This document shows positions 1 to 10,380 of a stretch of 64,000 nt of DNA, in pieces (position 1 is the first letter of the stretch; each line of letters opens with the position of its first letter). Location: positions 130,976,027 to 131,040,026 of the forward strand of contig OY757023.1 in the NCBI GenBank assembly GCA_963580285.1, written 5' to 3'. Origin of the DNA: Lucinisca nassula. Its lineage: Eukaryota > Mollusca > Bivalvia > Lucinida > Lucinidae. The translations under genes and the position numbers were made by a program. The notes below the pieces were generated by a model that was not told where the DNA came from, ran no database searches, and saw only the letters and a list, made by a program, of their open reading frames with translations.

Positions 1-33
1 GAATATTGGAAAATTGTTTCTCTCAAATAGTTT

Positions 34-91
34 TGGAGATATAAGGGTCCAAAGTTGAAGGAAATTGACCTTTCAAGGGCCATAACTCGAA
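34..91. repeat. Inverted pair of the GAGTTATAAGG-like motif (copies 1 and 2)
   Basis: Copy 1 is on the plus strand (TTGGAGATATAAGGGTCC, 34-51) and copy 2 on the minus strand (69-91, reading TTCGAGTTATGGCCCTTG). Eight of the first ten bases agree and both continue into a GGCC/GGTCC block and a GAAGG-like tail. The two face each other around about position 64. Copy 1 plus its flank (38-66) also matches 356-384 in direct orientation at 22 of 29 positions by hand count. The same arrangement recurs in every unit at +800 steps. Confidence 0.6.
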
Positions 92-152
92 ACTCAATGA
101 AGGCAGACAACTCCCATTTTACCCCATGGCACTTGGGTTAAGGGCGCATCAT

Positions 153-212
153 TTGGCACCAATTATAGGCCGATATCATGAAGTCACCTTTGCACCATTT
201 AGGCACTATCAT
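153..212 (+). repeat. Diverged internal direct repeat in the monomer
   Basis: TTGGCACCAATTATAGGCCG... (153-179) and TTTGCACCATTTAGGCAC... (189-212) align well from the GCACCA core to the TATCAT end with three one- or two-base gaps. A third, inverted relative lies at 756-772 (TGGTGCCAAAA on the plus strand). This stretch, up to about unit position 225, holds eight of the fourteen length changes in the array as I counted them, so it is the least stable part of the monomer. Confidence 0.6.
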
Positions 213-230
213 CCTATTGGTGTCCCGCCA

Positions 231-380
231 AAACTTGAGGCCCTTATAACTCGCTTTTGTGTATTGCGATTGAGCTGAAATTTTGCATGCTGCTAGTAGA
301 CCTCAGTGCCTAGTGGCTTGCAAAATTTTGTGCCGCTACGAAGCGTATCTTGTGAGTTATAAGCCTTCAAACTTCGAGGA
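231..380. repeat. Diverged palindrome centred near 303
   Basis: The left outer arm CTTGAGGCCCTTATAACTC (234-252) is an inverted relative of the right outer arm GAGTTATAAGCCTTCAAAC (354-372). The inner arms are 278-298 and 308-328. The distance between inner and outer matched blocks is 26 bases on both sides, so both pairs share one centre at about 303. The 26-base linkers are hardly similar now (6 of 26 positions). This suggests an old inverted duplication of about 150 bp that has decayed except at its centre and outer motif. It recurs in every unit. Confidence 0.6.
278..328. repeat. Stem-loop at the palindrome centre
   Basis: Arms of 21 bases (278-298 and 308-328) enclose a 9-base loop (299-307, GACCTCAGT). 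Sixteen of 21 positions pair, including a ten-base uninterrupted run, AAATTTTGCA against TGCAAAATTT. The variant CACAATTTT found in units such as 4, 6, 7, 9, 20, 23, 25, 29, 31 and 50 disrupts one pair in this run, so perfect pairing is not strictly kept. It could extrude as a cruciform or fold in RNA. No function is evident. Confidence 0.65.
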
Positions 381-495
381 AATTAAAGTTTGTGCCTATT
401 TTGCGGGAATACGAAATAAGATACAGAAATGCAGCATGTATCCTTCAACAGGCATTTATGTGCCCTACCATCGTGCAAAATCCCGGTAACACTGG

Positions 496-511
496 GGCAC
501 GAGAAAGTGCC
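496..511 (+). repeat. Short GGCAC/GTGCC hairpin
   Basis: GGCAC (496-500) and GTGCC (507-511) form a perfect 5-bp stem around a GAGAAA loop, directly before an AATAAA hexamer. It is present in nearly all units; a few (units 51 and 64, near 40483 and 51151) carry GTGTC. It is short enough to be chance. Confidence 0.4.
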
Positions 512-730
512 GAAATAAAGGACTCTTTTTTACATTGAGGGCTATGGGAAAAATGAAGAAAACGCCGCTACTCAGCCTAGAGGGCGAATACAATAGCAAG
601 TTTTACACCGTTAGTCCGTCCCAATAAAGTACGCCCTCGGGCCAAATTACAGATCGCTGCGTACAATAGAGGCCAAGAAAATTGACTTAGAAATTTTGGT
701 GGTCGGCGTGTTGTGGGTACGAGAATCTCA

Positions 731-772
731 TTTTGGTCACTTTCACGTAGAAGCATGAAAATGGTGCCAAAA
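731..772 (+). repeat. Stem-loop near the 3' end of the monomer
   Basis: TTTTGGTCACTTTCA (731-745) pairs with TGAAAATGGTGCCAAAA (756-772) with a two-base bulge. The loop is about ten bases (746-755). The outer six pairs TTTTGG/CCAAAA are perfect. The right arm is an inverted relative of the TTTGGCACCA motif at 151-165. It recurs in all units with rare substitutions (for example unit 57, AAATTGGTGCC near 45801). Confidence 0.5.
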
Positions 773-3700
773 CGTGCCCATGCGTGTCCAACCAACTCAT
801 GAATATTGGAAAATTGTTTCTCTCAAATAGTTTTGGAGATATAAGGGTCCAAAGTTGAAGGAAATTGACCTTTCAAGGGCCATAACTCGAAACTCAATGA
901 AGGCAGACAACTCCCATTTTACCCCATGGCACTTGGGTTAAGGGCGCATTATTTGGCACCAAGTATAGGTCGATATCATGAAGTCACCTTTGCACCATTT
1001 AGGCACTATCATCCTATTGGTGTCCCGCCAAAACTTGAGGCCCTTATAACTCGCTTTTGTGTATTGCGATTGAGCTGAAATTTTGCATGCTGCTAGTAGA
1101 CCTCAGTGCCTAGTGGCTTGCAAAATTTTGTGCCGCTACGAAGCGTATCTTGTGAGTTATAAGCCTTCAAACTTCGAGGAAATTAAAGTTTGTGCCTATT
1201 TTGCGGGAATACGAAATAAGATACAGAAATGCAGCATGTATCCTTCAACAGGCATTTATGTGCCCTACCATCGTGCAAAATCCCGGTAACACTGGGGCAC
1301 GAGAAAGTGCCGAAATAAAGGACTCTTTTTTACATTGAGGGCTATGGGAAAAATGAAGAAAACGCCGCTACTCAGCCTAGAGGGCGAATACAATAGCAAG
1401 TTTTACACCGTTAGTCCGTCCCAATAAAGTACGCCCTCGGGCCAAATTACAGATCGCTGCGTACAATAGAGGCCAAGAAAATTGACTTAGAAATTTTGGT
1501 GGTCGGCGTGTTGTGGGTACGAGAATCTCATTTTGGTCACTTTCACGTAGAAGCATGAAAATGGTGCCAAAACGTGCCCATGCGTGTCCAACCAACTCAT
1601 GAATATTGGAAAATTGTTTCTCTCAAATAGTTTTGGAGATATAAGGGTCCAAAGTTGAAGGAAATTGACCTTTCAAGGGCCATAACTCGAAACTCAATGA
1701 AGGCAGACAACTCCCATTTTACCCCATGGCACTTGGGTTAAGGGCGCATCATTTGGCACCAATTATAGGCCGATATCATGAAGTCACCTTTGCACCATTT
1801 AGGCACTATCATCCTATTGGTGTCCCGCCAAAACTTGAGGCCCTTATAACTCGCTTTTGTGTATTGCGATTGAGCTGAAATTTTGCATGCTGCTAGTAGA
1901 CCTCAGTGCCTAGTGGCTTGCAAAATTTTGTGCCGCTACGAAGCGTATCTTGTGAGTTATAAGCCTTCAAACTTCGAGGAAATTAAAGTTTGTGCCTATT
2001 TTGCGGGAATACGAAATAAGATACAGAAATGCAGCATGTATCCTTCAACAGGCATTTATGTGCCCTACCATCGTGCAAAATCCCGGTAACACTGGGGCAC
2101 GAGAAAGTGCCGAAATAAAGGACTCCTTTTTACATTGAGGGCTATGGGAAAAATGAAGAAAACGCCGCTACTCAGACTAGAGGGTGAATACAATAGCAAG
2201 TTTTACACCGTTAGTCCGTCCCAATAAAGTACGCCCTCGGGCCAAATTACAGATCGCTGCGTACAATAGAGGCCAAGAAAATTGACTTAGAAATTTTGGT
2301 GGTCGGCGTGTTGTGGGTACGAGAATCTCATTTTGGTCACTTTCACGTAGAAGCATGAAAATGGTGCCAAAACGTGCCCATGCGTGTCCAACCAACTCAT
2401 GAATATTGGAAAATTGTTTCTCTCAAATAGTTTTGGAGATATAAGGGTCCAAAGTTGAAGGAAATTGACCTTTCAAGGGCCATAACTCGAAACTTAATGA
2501 AGGCAGACAACTCCCATTTTACCCCATGGCACTTGGGTTAAGGGCGCATCATTTGGCACCAAGTATAGGTCGATATCATGAAGTCACCTTTGCACCATTT
2601 AGGCACTATCATCCTATTGGTGTCCCGCTAAAACTTGAGGCCCTTATAACTCGCTTTTGTGTATTGCGATTGAGCTGAAATTTTGCATGCTGCTAGTAGA
2701 CCTCAGTGCCTAGTGGCTTGCACAATTTTGTGCCGCTACGAAGCGTATCTTGTGAGTTATAAGCCTTCAAACTTCGAGGAAATTAAAGTTTGTGCCTATT
2801 TTGCGGGAATACGAAATAAGATACAGAAATGCAGCATGTATCCTTCAACAGGCATTTATGTGCCCTACCATCGTGCAAAATCCCGGTAACACTGGGGCAC
2901 GAGAAAGTGCCGAAATAAAGGACTCCTTTTTACATTGAGGGCTATGGGAAAAATGAAGAAAACGCCGCTACTCAGCCTAGAGGGTGAATACAATAGCAAG
3001 TTTTACACCGTTAGTCCGTCCCAATAAAGTACGCCCTCGGGCCAAATTACAGATCGCTGCGTACAATAGAGGCCAAGAAAATTGACTTAGAAATTTTGGT
3101 GGTCGGCGTGTTGTGGGTACGAGAATCTCATTTTGGTCACTTTCACGTAGAAGCATGAAAATGGTGCCAAAACGTGCCCATGCGTGTCCAACCAACTCAT
3201 GAATATTGGAAAATTGTTTCTCTCAAATAGTTTTGGAGATATAAGGGTCCAAAGTTGAAGGAAATTGACCTTTCAAGGGCCATAACTCGAAACTCAATGA
3301 AGGCAGACAACTCCCATTTTACCCCATGGCACTTTGGTTAAGGGCGCATCATTTGGCACCAAGTATAGGTCGATATCATGAAGTCACCTTTGCACCATTT
3401 AGGCACTATCATCCTATTGGTGTCCCGCCAAAACTTGAGGCCCTTATAACTCGCTTTTGTGTATTGCGATTGAGCTGAAATTTTGCATGCTGCTAGTAGA
3501 CCTCAGTGCCTAGTGGCTTGCAAAATTTTGTGCCGCTACGAAGCGTATCTTGTGAGTTATAAGCCTTCAAACTTCGAGGAAATTAAAGTTTGTGCCTATT
3601 TTGCGGGAATACGAAATAAGATACAGAAATGCAGCATGTATCCTTCAACAGGCATTTATGTGCCCTACCATCGTGCAAAATCCCGGTAACACTGGGGCAC

Positions 3701-6700
3701 GAGAAAGTGCCGAAATAAAGGACTCCTTTTTACATTGAGGGCTATGGGAAAAATGAAGAAAACGCCGCTACTCAGCCTAGAGGGTGAATACAATAGCAAG
3801 TTTTACACCGTTAGTCCGTCCCAATAAAGTACGCCCTCGGGCCAAATTACAGATCGCTGCGTACAATAGAGGCCAAGAAAATTGACTTAGAAATTTTGGT
3901 GGTCGGCGTGTTGTGGGTACGAGAATCTCATTTTGGTCACTTTCACGTAGAAGCATGAAAATGGTGCCAAAACGTGCCCATGCGTGTCCAACCAACTCAT
4001 GAATATTGGAAAATTGTTTCTCTCAAATAGTTTTGGAGATATAAGGGTCCAAAGTTGAAGGAAATTGACCTTTCAAGGGCCATAACTCGAAACTCAATGA
4101 AGGCAGACAACTCCCATTTTACCCCATGGCACTTGGGTTAAGGGCGCATCATTTGGCACCAAGTATAGGTCGATATCATGAAGTCACCTTTGCACCATTT
4201 AGGCACTATCATCCTATTGGTGTCCCGCTAAAACTTGAGGCCCTTATAACCCGCTTTTGTGTATTGCGATTGAGCTGAAATTTTGCATGCTGCTAGTAGA
4301 CCTCAGTGCCTAGTGGCTTGCACAATTTTGTGCCGCTACGAAGCGTATCTTGTGAGTTATAAGCCTTCAAACTTCGAGGAAATTAAAGTTTGTGCCTATT
4401 TTGCGGGAATACGAAATAAGATACAGAAATGCAGCATGTATCCTTCAACAGGCATTTATGTGCCCTACCATCGTGCAAAATCCCGGTAACACTGGGGCAC
4501 GAGAAAGTGCCGAAATAAAGGACTCTTTTTTACATTGAGGGCTATGGGAAAAATGAAGAAAACGCCGCTACTCAGCCTAGAGGGCGAATACAATAGCAAG
4601 TTTTACACCGTTAGTCCGTCCCAATAAAGTACGCCCTCGGGCCAAATTACAGATCGCTGCGTACAATAGAGGCCAAGAAAATTGACTTAGAAATTTTGGT
4701 GGTCGGCGTGTTGTGGGTACGAGAATCTCATTTTGGTCACTTTCACGTAGAAGCATGAAAATGGTGCCAAAACGTGCCCATGCGTGTCCAACCAACTCAT
4801 GAATATTGGAAAATTGTTTTATCTCAAATAGTTTTGGAGATATAAGGGTCCAAAGTTGAAGGAAATTGACCTTTCAAGGGCCATAACTCGAAACTCAATG
4901 AAGGCAGACAACTCCCATTTTACCCCATGGCACTTGGGTTAAGGGCGCATCATTTGGCACCAAGTATAGGCCGATATCATGAAGTCACCCTTGCACCATT
5001 TAGGCACTATCATCCTATTGGTGTCCCGCCAAAACTTGAGGCCCTTATAACTCGCTTTTGTGTATTGCGATTGAGCTGAAATTTTGCATGCTGCTAGTAG
5101 ACCTCAGTGCCTAGTGGCTTGCACAATTTTGTGCCGCTACGAAGCGTATCTTGTGAGTTATAAGCCTTCAAACTTCGAGGAAATTAAAGTTTGTGCCTAT
5201 TTTGCGGGAATACGAAATAAGATACAGAAATGCAGCATGTATCCTTCAACAGGCATTTATGTGCCCTACCATCGTGCAAAATCCCGGTAACACTGGGGCA
5301 CGAGAAAGTGCCGAAATAAAGGACTCTTTTTTACATTGAGGGCTATGGGAAAAATGAAGAAAACGCCGCTACTCAGCCTAGAGGGCGAATACAATAGCAA
5401 GTTTTACACCGTTAGTCCGTCCCAATAAAGTACGCCCTCGGGCCAAATTACAGATCGCTGCGTACAATAGAGGCCAAGAAAATTGACTTATAAATTTTGG
5501 TGGTCGGCGTGTTGTGGGTACGAGAATCTCATTTTGGTCACTTTCACGTAGAAGCATGAAAATGGTGCCAAAACGTGCCCATGCGTGTCCAACCAACTCA
5601 TGAATATTGGAAAATTGTTTCTCTCAAATAGTTTTGGAGATATAAGGGTCCAAAGTTGAAGGAAATTGACCTTTCAAGGGCCATAACTCGAAACTCAATG
5701 AAGGCAGACAACTCCCATTTTACCCCATGGCACTTGGGTTAAGGGCGCATCATTTGGCACCAATTATAGGCCGATATCATGAAGTCACCTTTGCACCATT
5801 TAGGCACTATCATCCTATTGGTGTCCCGCCAAAACTTGAGGCCCTTATAACTCGCTTTTGTGTATTGCGATTGAGCTGAAATTTTGCATGCTGCTAGTAG
5901 ACCTCAGTGCCTAGTGGCTTGCAAAATTTTGTGCCGCTACGAAGCGTATCTTGTGAGTTATAAGCCTTCAAACTTCGAGGAAATTAAAGTTTGTGCCTAT
6001 TTTGCGGGAATACGAAATAAGATACAGAAATGCAGCATGTATCCTTCAACAGGAATTTATGTGCCCTACCATCGTGCAAAATCCCGGTAACACTGGGGCA
6101 CGAGAAAGTGCCGAAATAAAGGACTCTTTTTTACATTGAGGGCTATGGGAAAAATGAAGAAAACGCCGCTACTCAGCCTAGAGGGCGAATACAATAGCAA
6201 GTTTTACACCGTTAGTCCGTCCCAATAAAGTACGCCCTCGGGCCAAATTACAGATCGCTGCGTACAATAGAGGCCAAGAAAATTGACTTAGAAATTTTGG
6301 TGGTCGGCGTGTTGTGGGTACGAGAATCTCATTTTGGTCACTTTCACGTAGAAGCATGAAAATGGTGCCAAAACGTGCCCATGCGTGTCCAACCAACTCA
6401 TGAATATTGGAAAATTGTTTCTCTCAAATAGTTTTGGAGATATAAGGGTCCAAAGTTGAAGGAAATTGACCTTTCAAGGGCCATAACTCGAAACTCAATG
6501 AAGGCAGACAACTCCCATTTTACCCCATGGCACTTGGGTTAAGGGCGCATCATTTGGCACCAATTATAGGCCGATATCATGAAGTCACCTTAAACCATTT
6601 AGGCACTATCATCCTATTGGTGTCCCGCCAAAACTTGAGGCCCTTATAACTCGCTTTTGTGTATTGCGATTGAGCTGAAATTTTGCATGCTGCTAGTAGA

Positions 6701-7981
6701 CCTCAGTGCCTAGTGGCTTGCACAATTTTGTGCCGCTACGAAGCGTATCTTGTGAGTTATAAGCCTTCAAACTTCGAGGAAATTAAAGTTTGTGCCTATT
6801 TTGCGGGAATACGAAATAAGATACAGAAATGCAGCATGTATCCTTCAACAGGCATTTATGTGCCCTACCATCGTGCAAAATCCCGGTAACACTGGGGCAC
6901 GAGAAAGTGCCGAAATAAAGGACTCTTTTTTACATTGAGTGCTATGGGAAAAATGAAGAAAACGCCGCTACTCAGCCTAGAGGGCGAATACAATAGCAAG
7001 TTTTACACCGTTAGTCCGTCCCAATAAAGTACGCCCTCGGGCCAAATTACAGATCGCTGCGTACAATAGAGGCCAAGAAAAATGACTTAGAAATTTTGGT
7101 GGTCGGCGTGTTGTGGGTACGAGAATCTCATTTTGGTCACTTTCACGTAGAAGCATGAAAATGGTGCCAAAACGTGCCCATGCGTGTCCAACCAACTTAT
7201 GAATATTGGAAAATTGTTTCTCTCAAATAGTTTTGGAGATATAAGGGTCCAAAGTTGAAGGAAATTGACCTTTCAAGGGCCATAACTCGAAACTCAATGA
7301 AGGCAGACAACTCCCATTTTACCCCATGGCACTTTGGTTAAGGGCGCATCATTTGGCACCAATTATAGGTCGATATCATGAAGTCACCTTTGCACCATTT
7401 AGGCACTATCATCCTATTGGTGTCCCGCCAAAACTTGAGGCCCTTATAACTCGCTTTTGTGTATTGCTATTGAGCTGAAATTTTGCATGCTGCTAGTAGA
7501 CCTCAGTGCCTAGTGGCTTGCAAAATTTTGTGCCGCTACGAAGCGTATCTTGTGAGTTATAAGCCTTCAAACTTCGAGGAAATTAAAGTTTGTGCCTATT
7601 TTGCGGGAATACGAAATAAGATACAGAAATGCAGCATGTATCCTTCAACAGGCATTTATGTGCCCTACCATCGTGCAAAATCCCGGTAACACTGGGGCAC
7701 GAGAAAGTGCCGAAATAAAGGACTCTTTTTTACATTGAGGGCTATGGGAAAAATGAAGAAAACGCCGCTACTCAGCCTAGAGGGCGAATACAATAGCAAG
7801 TTTTACACCGTTAGTCCGTCCCAATAAAGTACGCCCTCGGGCCAAATTACAGATCGCTGCGTACAATAGAGGCCAAGAAAATTGACTTAGAAATTTTGGT
7901 GGTCGGCGTGTTGTGGGTACGAGAATCTCATTTTGGTCACTTTCACGTAGAAGCATGAAAATGGTGCCAAAACGTGCCCAT

Positions 7982-10380
7982 TCGTGTCCAACCAACTCAT
8001 GAATATTGGAAAATTGTTTCTCTCAAATAGTTTTGGAGATATAAAGGTCCAAAGTTGAAGGAAATTAACCTTTCAAGGGCCATAACTCGAAACTCAATGA
8101 AGGCAGACAACTCCCATTTTACCCCATGGCACTTGGGTTAAGGGCGCATCATTTGGCACCAAGTATAGCCGATATCATGAAGTCACCTTTGCACCATTTA
8201 GGCACTATCATCCTATTGGTGTCCCGCCAAAACTTGAGGCCCTTATAACTCGCTTTTGTGTATTGCGATTGAGCTGGAATTTCGCATGCTGCTAGTAGAC
8301 CTCAGTGCCTAGTGGCTTGCAAAATTTTGTGCCGCTACGAAGCGTATCTTGTGAGTTATAAGCCTTCAAACTTCGAGGAAATTAAAGTTTGTGCCTATTT
8401 TGCGGGAATACGAAATAAGATACAGAAATGCAGCATGTATCCTTCAACAGGCATTTATGTGCCCTACCATCGTGCAAAATCCCGGTAACACTGGGGCACG
8501 AGAAAGTGCCGAAATAAAGGACTCTTTTTTACATTGAGGGCTATGGGAAAAATGAAGAAAACGCCGCTACTCAGCCTAGAGGGCGAATACAATAGCAAGT
8601 TTTACACTGTTAGTCCGTCCCAATAAAGTACGCCCTCGGGCCAAATTACAGATCGCTGCGTACAATAGAGGCCAAGAAAATTGACTTAGAAATTTTGGTG
8701 GTCGGCGTGTTGTGGGTACGAGAATCTCATTTTGGTCACTTTCACGTAAAAGCATGAAAATGGTGCCAAAACGTGCCCATGCGTGTCCAACCAACTCATG
8801 AATATTGGAAAATTGTTTCTCTCAAATAGTTTTGGAGATATAAGGGTCCAAAGTTGAAGGAAATTGACCTTTCAAGGGCCATAACTCGAAACTCAATGAA
8901 GGCAGACAACTCCCATTTTACCCCATGGCACTTGGGTTAAGGGCGCATCATTTGGCACCAAGTATAGGCCGATATCATGAAGTCACCTTTGCACCATTTA
9001 GGCACTATCATCCTATTGGTGTCCCGCCAAAACTTGAGGCCCTTATAACTCGCTTTTGTGTATTGCGATTGAGCTGAAATTTTGCATGCTGCTAGTAGAC
9101 CTCAGTGCCTAGTGGCTTGCAAAATTTTGTGCCGCTACGAAGCGTATCTTGTGAGTTATAAGCCTTCAAACTTCGAGGAAATTAAAGTTTGTGCCTATTT
9201 TGCGGGAATACGAAATAAGATACAGAAATGCAGCATGTATCCTTCAACAGGCATTTATGTGCCCTACCATCGTGCAAAATCCCGGTAACACTGGGGCACG
9301 AGAAAGTGCCGAAATAAAGGACTCTTTTTTACATTGAGGGCTATGGGAAAAATGAAGAAAACGCCGCTACTCAGCCTAGAGGGCGAATACAATAGCAAGT
9401 TTTACACCGTTAGTCCGTCCCAATAAAGTACGCCCCCGGGCCAAATTACAGATCGCTGCGTACAATAGAGGCCAAGAAAATTGACTTAGAAATTTTGGTG
9501 GTCGGCGTGTTGTGGGTACGAGAATCTCATTTTGGTCACTTTCACGTAGAAGCATGAAAATGGTGCCAAAACGTGCCCATGCGTGTCCAACCAACTCATG
9601 AATATTGGAAAATTGTTTCTCTCAAATAGTTTTGGAGATATAAGGGTCCAAAGTTGAAGGAAATTGACCTTTCAAGGGTCATAACTCGAAACTCAATGAA
9701 GGCAGACAACTCCCATTTTACCCCATGGCACTTGGGTTAAGGGCGCATCATTTGACACCAATTATAGGCCGATATCATGAAGTCACCTTTGCACAATTTA
9801 GGCACTATCATCCTATTGGTGTCCCGCCAAAACTTGAGGCCCTTATAACTCGCTTTTGTGTATTGCGATTGAGCTGAAATTTTGCATGCTGCTAGTAGAC
9901 CTCAGTGCCTAGTGGCTTGCAAAATTTTGTGCCGCTACGAAGCGTATCTTGTGAGTTATAAGCCTTCAAACTTCGAGGAAATTAAAGTTTGTGCCAATTT
10001 TGCGGGAATACGAAATAAGATACAGAAATGCAGCATGTATCCTTCAACAGGCATTTATGTGCCCTACCATCGTGCAAAATCCCGGTAACACTGGGGCACG
10101 AGAAAGTGCCGAAATAAAGGACTCTTTTTTACATTGAGGGCTATGGGAAAAATGAAGAAAACGCCGCTACTCAGCCTAGAGGGCGAATACAATAGCAAGT
10201 TTTACACCGTTAGTCCGTCCCAATAAAGTACGCCCTCGGGCCAAATTACAGATCGCTGCGTACAATAGAGGCCAAGAAAATTGACTTAGAAATTTTGGTG
10301 GTCGGCGTGTTGTGGGTACGAGAATCTCATTTTGGTCACTTTCACGTAGAAGCATGAAAATGGTGCCAAAACGTGCCCAT
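7982..10380 (+). repeat. Three-unit tandem duplication, left copy (2399 bp)
   Basis: This interval and 10381-12779 share a chain of otherwise rare variants exactly 2399 bp apart: CCATTCGTG (7982/10381), ATAAAGGTCC and GAAATTAACC, a one-base deletion giving AGTATAGCCG, GCTGGAATTTCGC, CACTGTTAG, GTAAAAGC, CGCCCCCGGG, AAGGGTCAT, TTTGACACC, CACAATTTA and GTGCCAATTTT (9996/12395). I saw no difference between copies, but did not align every base. The true left breakpoint lies between about 7468 and 7982, because the unit 10 variants ACTTTGGTTA and GTATTGCTAT are not shared. Confidence 0.9.

Larger units (their letters stand above)
1..800 (+). repeat. Reference satellite monomer (unit 1)
   Basis: This is a convenient reference unit and the phase is arbitrary. 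Recognisable landmarks in order: GAATATTGG (1), GGGCCATAACTCG (78-90), an NcoI-type CCATGG (125-130), GATATC (172-177), CCCTTATAACTCG (241-253), GCATGC (285-290), GAGTTATAAGCC (354-365), GGCAC/GTGCC mini-hairpin (496-511), two AATAAA hexamers (514-519 and 623-628), a T6 run near 525-531, and CGTGCCCATGCGTGTCC ahead of the next unit. The composition is mixed, not simple-sequence. I found no hammerhead core (CTGATGA...GAAA) on either strand and no CENP-B-box-like 17-mer. The finer internal repeats are listed separately and recur at the same offset in nearly every unit. Confidence 0.95.
1..8000 (+). repeat. Satellite sub-block: units 1-10, early variant group
   Basis: Ten units that mix several subtypes. 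AAGTATAGG replaces the usual AATTATAGG in units 2, 4, 5, 6 and 7. CACAATTTT replaces CAAAATTTT in units 4, 6, 7 and 9. Units 3-5 share ACTCCTTTTT and AGGGTGAATA. Units 4 and 6 share CCCGCTAAAAC. Unit 7 has an extra base (TTGTTTTATCTC near 4820). Unit 9 has a small rearrangement and net one-base loss near 6590 (CACCTTAAACC). No gene is present. Confidence 0.85.

Noticed and set aside
172..177. Restriction-site ladder such as GATATC, CCATGG or GCATGC once per unit as a functional feature
   Set aside because: Each simply recurs with the period. They are useful landmarks, but not biological signals.
283..489. A 68-codon plus-strand open frame recurring in most units
   Set aside because: It starts with TTG, not ATG. 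It is closed by TGA in all B units (for example near 41881 and 46150) and loses its start in units 11 and 14. Its periodic presence follows from repeat homogeneity, with no sign of codon-level constraint and no recognisable domain.
577..795. A 72-codon minus-strand open frame recurring in most units
   Set aside because: It also depends on a TTG start and loses it in units 42 and 43 (CCAACCGACTC). Amino-acid changing variants are frequent among units, the 3' end is altered by a two-base loss in units 74 and 77, and nothing resembles a known protein.
1..800. Ribozyme-bearing satellite (hammerhead type), as known in some animal and plant repeats
   Set aside because: I looked for the CTGATGA and GAAA core on both strands of the unit and in the SINE and did not find a complete one. 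A covariance-model search would be decisive.
1..800. Monomer as a solo LTR or tandem LTR relic
   Set aside because: I saw no TG...CA ends with flanking duplications, primer-binding site or polypurine tract, and units abut without any internal region.
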